In this document: positions 56,801-64,000 of the stretch, piece after piece
Layout: each line of letters opens with the position of its first letter
Position numbering within the stretch: position 1 is the first letter of the stretch
Source of the DNA: an uncultured Brevundimonas sp.
Lineage (GTDB): Bacteria; Pseudomonadota; Alphaproteobacteria; Caulobacterales; Caulobacteraceae
Direction: 5' to 3'
Length of the DNA stretch: 64,000 bases
Assembly (NCBI RefSeq): GCF_937870815.1
Contig: NZ_CALMZS010000211.1
Span: 1-64,000 of the forward strand
The notes under the pieces: model-generated
What the model saw: only the letters and a program-made list of their open reading frames with translations
Told to the model about the DNA's origin: nothing
Databases searched by the model: none
Made by a program: the position numbers and the translations under genes

Positions 56801-57283
56801 ATGGCCGACGAGACCCCGCCAGTCGACGAGATGCACTATGAGCAGCTGGCGCAGGACGCCCTGCGCGGCGTCATCCGCTCGGCGCTGGAGCGCGCCGCCC
56901 TGCCCGACGGCATTCCGGGGGCGCACCATTTCTACATCACCTTCAAGACCCGGGCGCCGGGCGTCAGCGTGCCGCCGGACGTGATGGCCAAATACCCCGA
57001 CGAGATGACGGTGGTGCTGCAGCATCAGTACTGGGACCTGAAGGTCGAGGCCGAGCGGTTCTCGGTGATGCTGAAATTCGGCGGCATGCCGAAGGTGCTG
57101 TCGATGCCCTATACGGCGGTGACGCGCTTCTACGACCCGTCGGTGCAGTTCCTGCTGCAGTTCGAGACGCCGGCCGTGGCCGAGTCCGTCGCCGGCGAGC
57201 CCGAGGCCGGGCCGGACACGCCGCCGCCGGCCGGCGACGACGGTCCGAAGGTGGTTTCGCTGGACCAGTTCCGGAAGAAATAG
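56801..57283 (+). CDS. sspB: SspB-type ClpXP adaptor
   Basis: HYEQLAQDALRGVIRSALERAALPDGIPGAHHFYITFKTRAPGV; acidic tail ending VVSLDQFRKK. Confidence 0.92.
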   Translation: MADETPPVDEMHYEQLAQDALRGVIRSALERAALPDGIPGAHHFYITFKTRAPGVSVPPDVMAKYPDEMTVVLQHQYWDLKVEAERFSVMLKFGGMPKVLSMPYTAVTRFYDPSVQFLLQFETPAVAESVAGEPEAGPDTPPPAGDDGPKVVSLDQFRKK

Positions 57284-57317
57284 GCCGGCCGACGGGCCGG
57301 GGTTCGGGAGGTGGAGC

Positions 57318-57746
57318 ATGCCCGTCGACGAGGGCGCCCGGGGCTGGACGCCGGCGGCCTGCCACTGCGGGACGGTGCGGCTGCGGGTGCGGCTGGGCGA
57401 CGGCCTGGCCGGCGCGCGGCGCTGCGACTGTTCGCTGTGCCGGATGCGCGGGGCGGTGGCGGTGACCGCCGGGCTGGACGGGGTCGAGGTGCTGCAGGGG
57501 GCGGAGGCGCTGACCGAGTACCGGTTCAACACCGGCGCGGCGCGGCATTTCTTCTGCTCGAAATGCGGCATCTACACCCACCACCGGCGGCGCTCGAACC
57601 CGGACGAATACGGGGTCAACGCGGCGTGCCTGGAAGGGGTGAGCCCGTTCGACTTCGCCGAGGTCCTGGTCAACGACGGGGTGAACCATCCGAGCGACGG
57701 CGGCGGCGGGGTGGTCGGGGTGTTGCGGTACGAGCGGCTGAAATAG
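57318..57746 (+). CDS. GFA family (glutathione-dependent formaldehyde-activating-like) protein
   Basis: CHCGTVRLRV, CDCSLCRMRGAVAV, FCSKCGIYTHHRRRSNPDEYGVNAACL. Confidence 0.93.
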   Translation: MPVDEGARGWTPAACHCGTVRLRVRLGDGLAGARRCDCSLCRMRGAVAVTAGLDGVEVLQGAEALTEYRFNTGAARHFFCSKCGIYTHHRRRSNPDEYGVNAACLEGVSPFDFAEVLVNDGVNHPSDGGGGVVGVLRYERLK

Positions 57747-57751
57747 CCTGC

Positions 57752-58105
57752 TCAGGTCCGCGGAAACACCCGGATGGTGATCCGCTCGCGCTCGCCCTCG
57801 AAGCGTTCGACCAGCAGGCGGGCGACCTGGGCGTCGTCGTGGAACAGATGGCCCTTGACGGCGTCGAGCAGGGCCTTGGCGAGGTTGTCGAGGTCGATGT
57901 GCGGCGGCTCGCCGACATGCTCCATGCGGATCTCGACGACGAAATCGCCCCAGGAGGGGCGCGAGGCCCACTGCTTGCGCATGAATTCATAGACCAGCGG
58001 CTTGTAGTATTTGGCCTGGGTGGTCAGGCCGTCGATGGCGATCTCGACGGTGTCGCCGGTTTCGCGCAGGCGGACCTTGCCGACGCCGATCCAGCCGTCG
58101 GTCAT
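57752..58105 (-). CDS. RusA-family Holliday-junction resolvase-like protein
   Basis: HIDLDNLAKALLDAVKGHLFHDDAQVARLLVERFEGE matches the RusA active-site pattern. Confidence 0.82.
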   Translation of the reverse strand: MTDGWIGVGKVRLRETGDTVEIAIDGLTTQAKYYKPLVYEFMRKQWASRPSWGDFVVEIRMEHVGEPPHIDLDNLAKALLDAVKGHLFHDDAQVARLLVERFEGERERITIRVFPRT

Positions 58106-58527
58106 GCGAAGGGGGAATGGACGGTGAGGCCGGCGGCGATAGCGGCGACCGCCAGCTTTCGGTCGAGGGTGGCCAGAACGCCTTGGGTCCGGTCAGCCAT
58201 CTCCAAGTATCCGGCGTCATAGAATGACAGCGTATGAACGTCCGCGACGCGCCCTATCGCGCCCAAGCATTCCGCATCCCCCGGCGGCGCCAGACCGATC
58301 TCCAGCTCTTCAAGGGCGGCCAGCGCTTCATCCGAACTGAGCTGTGAAAGTCCAGAAGCCCGACGTCTGGTCCGAAGGATGTTGCCGACCTCCCAGACCA
58401 GCAGGTCGGTCGATGTCAGTTCCCTGTCCGCCAAGTCCCGCAAGGTGCGCGCAACGAACGCGGAATGCGTCTCTTCCAGCAAATGAGCCGCAACGAACGA
58501 AGCGTCGAGGACCACCCGATCGCTCAT
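58102..58527 (-). CDS. PIN-domain toxin (VapC-like)
   Basis: DRVVLDASFVAAHLLEETHSAFV... SFYDAGYLEMADRTQGVLATLDRKL. Confidence 0.88.
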   Translation of the reverse strand: MSDRVVLDASFVAAHLLEETHSAFVARTLRDLADRELTSTDLLVWEVGNILRTRRRASGLSQLSSDEALAALEELEIGLAPPGDAECLGAIGRVADVHTLSFYDAGYLEMADRTQGVLATLDRKLAVAAIAAGLTVHSPFA

Positions 58528-58781
58528 CGCCGACCCTCGTCGCGAGCCGCGATCAGTTCCTCGTGGGTGAACGGACGCCCGGTTTCGGCGAGAATGCGGT
58601 TCCGCAATTCAGCGGCGCGATCCAGCGCGTCCAGACGGCGCTTGACCCGCGCCTCATCCGAATAGGGGACCAGCTTCGCCACCGCCTTGCCGTGCTTGAG
58701 CACGACGGTCTCCTCGCCGCGCTCGGCGGCCTCGACCAGTTCGGAGAAGCGGTTGCGCGCTTCGAAGACGCCCAGTTCCAT
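58524..58781 (-). CDS. Phd/YefM-type antitoxin
   Basis: LGVFEARNRFSELVEAAERGEETVVLKHGKAVAKLVP. Confidence 0.9.
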   Translation of the reverse strand: MELGVFEARNRFSELVEAAERGEETVVLKHGKAVAKLVPYSDEARVKRRLDALDRAAELRNRILAETGRPFTHEELIAARDEGRR

Positions 58782-59182
58782 GACGGTTCTCTAGCCAGAG
58801 TTCTGGCTAGAGTAACACGAAGCTCCTGACATCAGCAACTCACGCCGCCCGTCAGGGCTTAAGGCGCGCCCATACAACGATTGGGCATGTCGCCAGAGAA
58901 GCTCATCGTTCGGATTTCAACCTCATTGTCGAGGTCGTCGCCACCGAGGAACGCGCGTCGCCAGACCGGCGCCTGCCCGAGATCGATCTCGACGACAATT
59001 TCACCGGCTGAGGTCTGGATGCTCACACGAGGATGTTCGGAGGCGTCGCCGCAAGCTGACGTCGCGAGGATAGGCAAGGCGGCGGTCGCCGTAGATGATA
59101 GTCCCCCCGAGACCGCACGCCCGAAAGCCGGTATCAAGACTCGCCTGGCACCCCGCCGCCGTAACTGAAACAGCGCCGTTCC

Positions 59183-60574
59183 ATGACCAAGACCCGCACC
59201 GAAACCGACACCTTCGGCCCGATCGAGGTCGCCTCGGATCGCTACTGGGGGGCGCAGGCGCAGCGGTCGCTGGGGAATTTCAAGATCGGCTGGGAGAAAC
59301 AGCCGCTGCCGATCGTGCGGGCGCTGGGCGTCGTCAAACGGGCCGCGGCCGAGACCAATATGGCGCTGGGCAGGCTGGACCCGGCGATCGGCGAAACCAT
59401 CGTCAAGGCGGCCGACGAGGTCATCGAGGGCCGGCTGGACGACCATTTCCCCCTGGTGGTGTGGCAGACCGGCTCGGGCACCCAGTCGAACATGAACGCC
59501 AATGAGGTGATCTCGAACCGGGCCATCGAAATGCTGGGCGGCCAGATGGGGTCGAAGACGCCGGTCCACCCCAACGACCATGTCAATATGAGCCAGTCGT
59601 CGAACGACACCTATCCGACGGCCATGCATGTCGCCTGCGCCGAACAGGTGGTGAAGACGCTGATCCCGGCCCTGAAGCATCTGCATGGGGCGCTGGACGC
59701 CAAGGCCAGGGCCTGGGCCCACATCATCAAGATCGGCCGCACCCACACCCAGGACGCCACCCCGCTGACCCTGGGCCAGGAGTTCGGCGGCTATGCCCAG
59801 CAGGTCGCCAACGGCATCGAGCGGATCGAACAGACCCTGCCGAAGCTGATGGAGCTGGCCCAGGGCGGGACGGCCGTCGGCACGGGGCTGAACGCGCCGG
59901 TCGGCTTCGCGGAGATGGTGGCGGACAAGATCGCGGCCATCACCGGCCTGCCCTTCACCACGGCGCCGAACAAGTTCGAGGCCCTGGCGGCGCACGACGC
60001 CATGGTGTTCAGCCACGGGGCGATCAACACCGTCGCCGCCTCGCTGTTCAAGATCGCCAACGACATCCGCTTCCTCGGCTCGGGGCCGCGGTCGGGGCTG
60101 GGCGAGCTGGCCCTGCCGGAGAACGAGCCGGGCAGCTCGATCATGCCGGGCAAGGTCAATCCGACCCAGGTCGAGGCGCTGACGCAGGTGTGCGTGCAGG
60201 TGTTCGGCAACCATGCGGCGGTGACCTTCGCCGGCTCCCAGGGCCATTTCGAGCTCAATGTGTTCAACCCGGTGATGGCCTACAACTTCCTGCAGTCGGC
60301 AAGGCTGATGGCCGACGCGGCGGTGTCCTTCACCGACAACTGCGTGGCCGGGATCGAGCCGCGCGAGGACAACATCAGGCGCGGGCTGGAGAACAGCCTG
60401 ATGCTGGTGACGGCGCTCAACGGCAAGCTGGGCTATGATTTGTGCGCGAAGATCGCCAAGACGGCGCACCGGAACGGCACGACCCTGCGCCAGGAAGCCG
60501 TCGGCGGCGGCTATCTGACCGACGCGGAGTTCGACGAATGGGTGCGGCCCGAGAAGATGATCTCGCCGGGCTGA
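59183..60574 (+). CDS. fumC: Fumarate hydratase class II
   Basis: [61 protein letters not shown]. Confidence 0.97.
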   Translation: MTKTRTETDTFGPIEVASDRYWGAQAQRSLGNFKIGWEKQPLPIVRALGVVKRAAAETNMALGRLDPAIGETIVKAADEVIEGRLDDHFPLVVWQTGSGTQSNMNANEVISNRAIEMLGGQMGSKTPVHPNDHVNMSQSSNDTYPTAMHVACAEQVVKTLIPALKHLHGALDAKARAWAHIIKIGRTHTQDATPLTLGQEFGGYAQQVANGIERIEQTLPKLMELAQGGTAVGTGLNAPVGFAEMVADKIAAITGLPFTTAPNKFEALAAHDAMVFSHGAINTVAASLFKIANDIRFLGSGPRSGLGELALPENEPGSSIMPGKVNPTQVEALTQVCVQVFGNHAAVTFAGSQGHFELNVFNPVMAYNFLQSARLMADAAVSFTDNCVAGIEPREDNIRRGLENSLMLVTALNGKLGYDLCAKIAKTAHRNGTTLRQEAVGGGYLTDAEFDEWVRPEKMISPG

Positions 60575-60630
60575 CGGGCGCCTACTTCGGGTTGGTGGCG
60601 GCCGTTTCAGTTCAGGTGTAGGCTGCCTTG

Positions 60631-60888
60631 ATGAGCAAGGCCGAACTGAAGATCGAGATCGATCCCGCCATGGTCGCTGAGGCCGAGCGGCTGGGTGTTG
60701 ACCTGACGACGGCAGGGCTGGCCGGAGTCGAACTGGCGCTGGCGCGGCGGCGGAACGCCCTGAAGTCAGACGCGGAACGCGCCGCAGACGCTCGCGCCTG
60801 GGCTGAGGAAAACGCCGAGGCGCTCAAGGCCTACAATGAGCGGATCGCGCGCGACGGCGTCTTCGGCGAGGACTTCCGGACCTGGTGA
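60631..60888 (+). CDS. ccdA: CcdA-type antitoxin
   Basis: ELKIEIDPAMVAEAERLGVDLT... WAEENAEALKAYNERIARDGVFGEDFRTW. Confidence 0.9.
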   Translation: MSKAELKIEIDPAMVAEAERLGVDLTTAGLAGVELALARRRNALKSDAERAADARAWAEENAEALKAYNERIARDGVFGEDFRTW

Positions 60889-61199
60889 TGCGTCAGTTCG
60901 ACGTGTTCCCGAATCCGTCGCCTCGCTCCCGGGCCGCCGCACCCTTCATCGTCCTGATGCAATCCCATTTTGTGGATGAGATGCCGTCGGCGCTGATCGC
61001 GCCGTTGATCCGTGAGCCTCGAAGCGGCGACTTCACGCGCGTCTCTGTCTCCGTAAAGCTGAACGATGAGGACCTGCACCTCTCGCTGGCGGAAATGGCC
61101 CCGATCGCGAGGTCCGACTTGAAGCGGTCCGCCGGCGATCTCAAGCCGTACGAAGACGACATCCGTCGCGCCCTCGACCGCCTGTTCACCGGCTTCTGA
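60888..61199 (+). CDS. ccdB: CcdB-type gyrase toxin
   Basis: MRQFDVFPNPSPRSRAAAPFIVLMQSHFVDEMPSALIAPL. Confidence 0.92.
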   Translation: MRQFDVFPNPSPRSRAAAPFIVLMQSHFVDEMPSALIAPLIREPRSGDFTRVSVSVKLNDEDLHLSLAEMAPIARSDLKRSAGDLKPYEDDIRRALDRLFTGF

Positions 61200-61202
61200 A
61201 TT

Positions 61203-61604
61203 TCAATCCTTGTCGCGGATCGTCCGGCCGATGGGGGCCAGGGCCAGTTTGGCCAGTTCGAGGTCCTTGAGGGCGAACGGGATGCCGATAATGGTGATGA
61301 ACTCCGCCACCGCGATCAGCAGGTGCGTCAGGGCGATGTACCAGCCGGCGAAGAGGAACCAGATGACGTTGAGCCCGACGCCGAGACAGCCCGTGCCCAG
61401 GTCCTCGCGGCCGGTGAAGTCGTCCCGCCACACCACTTCGCGGCCGAATGGCCAGAACGAATAGCTGGCGATCCGCCAGGCGGCGAAGGTCCACGGCAGG
61501 CCGACCACGGTCAGGGCCAGGACGCCGCCGCCGAACAGCCAGAGCAGGCCGGACAGCCAGCCTCCGAACACGAACCAGAGCAGGTTGAGGATCAGACGGA
61601 TCAC
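61203..61604 (-). CDS. YccF family inner-membrane protein
   Basis: ILNLLWFVFGGWLSGLLWLFGG, GLPWTFAAWRIASYSFWPFGREVV, IGIPFALKDLELAKLALAPIG. Confidence 0.92.
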   Translation of the reverse strand: MIRLILNLLWFVFGGWLSGLLWLFGGGVLALTVVGLPWTFAAWRIASYSFWPFGREVVWRDDFTGREDLGTGCLGVGLNVIWFLFAGWYIALTHLLIAVAEFITIIGIPFALKDLELAKLALAPIGRTIRDKD

Positions 61605-61743
61605 AGGCGGCGTCCCCGGGGCGCGCCGCGGTCCGGCGCATCCCCCGGATATGCGGAACAGCAGGCCTGTGACAGCGGCGCCTTCGTGAATTCGCGGTAA
61701 GCCGTGCCTTGAGCTTGCCCTCGCCGCCCCGACGTGCCTGCCG

Positions 61744-61980
61744 TCAGTGCGGCTTTTCGATCCAGCGCGCCCTGGCCTCGTCCTTCGTGACGTTGAGGTG
61801 AACGTGGGCGTCGACGTGGGCGATCCAGCTGACCGGGATCAGATGGTGTTTGAAGCCCGAACCCAGGTCCAGCCTGGCCAGTTCGATATGGTCGCCGCGG
61901 ACGTGGTCGACGCGGCCGACGTGGCCGCCGTCGGAGCCGACGACTTCAAGGCTTTCGCGGAGCAGGGAGAGGTCTACCAT
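61744..61980 (-). CDS. DUF2171-like small protein
   Basis: EVVGSDGGHVGRVDHVRGDHIELARLD... HHLIPVSWIAHVDAHVHLN. Confidence 0.85.
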   Translation of the reverse strand: MVDLSLLRESLEVVGSDGGHVGRVDHVRGDHIELARLDLGSGFKHHLIPVSWIAHVDAHVHLNVTKDEARARWIEKPH

Positions 61981-62051
61981 GGGCGGCTCCTGACGAACGG
62001 ATCGTCCGGAAAACCCCTCGGCCGGGCGGCCGGTTGCATGATGGAGGCGTC

Positions 62052-62228
62052 ATGGGCGAGATCGTCAACCTGAACCGGGCGCGCAAGGCGCGGGCCAGGG
62101 CCGAAAAGGCGGCCGCCGCCATCGTCGGCCGGGCCGCCCATGGCCGGTCCGGGGCCGAGCGGGCCAAGGCGAAACAGGAGCGGACCCGCGCCGACCGGCT
62201 GCTGGACGGCTCGAAGCTGGAGGACTGA
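62052..62228 (+). CDS. DUF4169-like small protein
   Basis: MGEIVNLNRARKARARAEKAAAA...ADRLLDGSKLED. Confidence 0.82.
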   Translation: MGEIVNLNRARKARARAEKAAAAIVGRAAHGRSGAERAKAKQERTRADRLLDGSKLED

Positions 62229-62229
62229 G

Positions 62230-62397
62230 ATGGGCGAGATGCCGCGCAACCGCCACGGCCTGATCCCTATGCTGGTGGCCATCCGGGTCACCGCCGAACG
62301 CCGGCGACGCGAGGCCGAGGCGAAAACGCCCGGCGAGGCTGAGGGCGAAAAGCCGGCAGCGGCGAAGAAGAAAAGGAAGCGTGGCTGGTTCGGCTAG
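62230..62397 (+). CDS. Small basic hypothetical protein
   Basis: 55-aa lysine-rich ORF immediately downstream of the DUF4169-like gene. Confidence 0.4.
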   Translation: MGEMPRNRHGLIPMLVAIRVTAERRRREAEAKTPGEAEGEKPAAAKKKRKRGWFG

Positions 62398-63335
62398 ACC
62401 GCGGAGACCTTGGGGGCGCGGATCAGCAGCACCTGCCCGGCCAGCACCAGGGCGAGGCCCGCCAGCGCCGCCCAGCCGAACCGGGCGTTCTCGAACAGCA
62501 CCGAGACCCCCATGGCGATCGGCGGGGTCAGGGCCGAGATGTAGCTGGCCAGGGCATAGCCGTGGCTGCGCGCGACGGTGAAATAGACCACGAAGGCGAT
62601 CACCGAGCCGAACACCGACAGATAGAGCAGCGAGCCGAGGTAGGTGACGCCGGGCTCGATCGACCATTCGACGCCGGTGGCCAGTCCGTAGAGCGCCAGC
62701 AGCCCCGCGCCGTACGCCATGGCCCAGGCGGTCGAGGGGATGACGGCGGAGCCCGCCTTCTGGCCGCGCCAGGCGAAATAGTTGCCGAAGGCGGCGGCGA
62801 CCACCGCGGTGAAGGCGAAGCCGACGCCGGCGGCGCTGGCCCCGTCGAGACCGGCTTCGAGGATTTCCGAACCCGACAGCACCGCCACGCCGACCACGCC
62901 GAGCGCGGCTCCCCCCCATGCAAGGACGGCGGCGCGCTGCCCGGCGGCGATCCGGAACAGGATCAGGTTGAGCAGGGCCAGCGAGGCGAAGATCACCGCC
63001 ACCACGGCCGAGGCGATCCGGCCCTCGGCGGCGTAGGTGAAGCTGTAGCTGATCGAGAAGGCGAACACCCCCTGCCCCGCCGCGGCGAGGTGCTGGTTGA
63101 GGGTCAGCTTCAGCGAGCGGCCGGTCAGCAGGCAGCCGGCGAACAGCAGGACCGCGGCCAGGCCGAAGCGCCAGACGATTGAGGCCAGCGGCGCCACCTG
63201 GCCGAGCTGAAGGGTGATCGCATACCAGGTCGTGCCCCAGATCATGGCGCAGATCAGCACCCCGCCGATGCCCAGCAGGGTGGTCCGCGACAGGGGCGGA
63301 CGGGCGACGGGCGGAACGGAAACGGGGGAGGTCAC
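62394..63335 (-). CDS. EamA/DMT-family transporter
   Basis: Ten hydrophobic segments; LICAMIWGTTWYAITLQLGQVAPLASIVWRFGLAAVLL. Confidence 0.9.
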   Translation of the reverse strand: MTSPVSVPPVARPPLSRTTLLGIGGVLICAMIWGTTWYAITLQLGQVAPLASIVWRFGLAAVLLFAGCLLTGRSLKLTLNQHLAAAGQGVFAFSISYSFTYAAEGRIASAVVAVIFASLALLNLILFRIAAGQRAAVLAWGGAALGVVGVAVLSGSEILEAGLDGASAAGVGFAFTAVVAAAFGNYFAWRGQKAGSAVIPSTAWAMAYGAGLLALYGLATGVEWSIEPGVTYLGSLLYLSVFGSVIAFVVYFTVARSHGYALASYISALTPPIAMGVSVLFENARFGWAALAGLALVLAGQVLLIRAPKVSAV

Positions 63336-63514
63336 CCACGCCCAGTGGCGGATGCCGTCAGACGGGGCAAGCGGGGTTTTCGTCGATGTCGGCGGAAATC
63401 AGGGTCATGGCGGCGTCCGGGAGGATGGCGCAGTGTAGCGAATGATCCGTCCGTCTGGAACGGCCCTGCGTAGCTTTGGTTAACAGCGATAATCTCCCGG
63501 AAAGCCACGCCCTG

Positions 63515-64000
63515 ATGCCTCCTCCCCCTCTTCCGGCCCCGGTTCCGCGGCTGCAGTCCCTCGCCCTGGCCTGGCCGAAGCACGTGCTACGGCAGGAGGA
63601 CGTGGCGGCCAATGGCGCGGAGATGTTCGCCACCACCCACGGCGGCTTCGAGCGGCTGGCGCCGATCTATCGCAACGCCCTGATCGAGACGCGGCATTCC
63701 TGCGTGCCGATCGAGTGGTATCTGAAGCCGCACAGCTTCTCCGAACGCAACGACCTGTTCCTGGCCAGCGCCGTGCCGCTGCTGGCCGAGGCCGCAGGCA
63801 AGGCGCTGGATCAGGCCGGGCTGGCGGCCGGCGACATCGACGCCATAGTGGTGGTCTGCACGACCGGCATCGCCACCCCGGGGCTGGACGCGCGGCTGAT
63901 GCAGGTGATGCCATTCCGGCCCGATGTTCGACGGGCCCCGATCTTCGGCCTGGGCTGCGCCGGCGGCGTGGTGGGACTGGCGCGAGCCGCCGACATCGCC
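63515..64000 (+). CDS. Type III polyketide synthase (chalcone/stilbene synthase-like), 5' part; runs off the window
   Basis: Open frame to the window end: RHSCVPIEWYL...DIDAIVVVCTTGIATPGLDARLMQ...PIFGLGCAGGVVGLARAADIA. Confidence 0.88.
   Translation, partial: MPPPPLPAPVPRLQSLALAWPKHVLRQEDVAANGAEMFATTHGGFERLAPIYRNALIETRHSCVPIEWYLKPHSFSERNDLFLASAVPLLAEAAGKALDQAGLAAGDIDAIVVVCTTGIATPGLDARLMQVMPFRPDVRRAPIFGLGCAGGVVGLARAADIA

Overview
The window is GC-rich alphaproteobacterial chromosome. The synteny, the permuted two-piece tmRNA and the SspB adaptor suggest Caulobacterales (inference). Most of it is core genome: an ABC-F tail, holC, pepA, lptF/lptG/lptD, surA, pdxA, rsmA, gmk/mltG/fabF/acpP, fabG/fabD, qmcA/nfeD, rnhA, tatABC, glnA/glnB, nnrD, yaaA, a Sua5/YrdC protein, thyA/folA, mrp/miaA, copC/copD, ssrA/sspB, fumC, tRNA-Gln, tRNA-Pro, and the start of a type III PKS. 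Small accessory modules are scattered between these genes: at least six type II toxin-antitoxin-like pairs, a HEPN pair, a solitary HsdR_N-type nuclease, a RusA-like resolvase and an isolated GTA-like terminase pair. No transposase or CRISPR array was seen. The most interesting signal is a REP/REPIN-like system. Two different DUF559 (Vsr-like endonuclease fold) genes are each bracketed by inverted copies of a two-hairpin palindromic element. The stems show compensatory substitutions between copies, and a gene-less doublet of the same element lies 2 kb from the second gene. This resembles the RAYT/REPIN arrangement, with a DUF559 nuclease where the RAYT would be. Also notable: a yicC gene apparently reduced to its C-terminal tail, an ~80 bp direct duplication of the sua5 3' end bracketing a small XRE/REP islet, a histidine-kinase-like protein lacking the phospho-acceptor His, and two insertions in the thyA-mazG-folA operon. 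All calls come from reading the sequence and the supplied ORFs. No database search was run.
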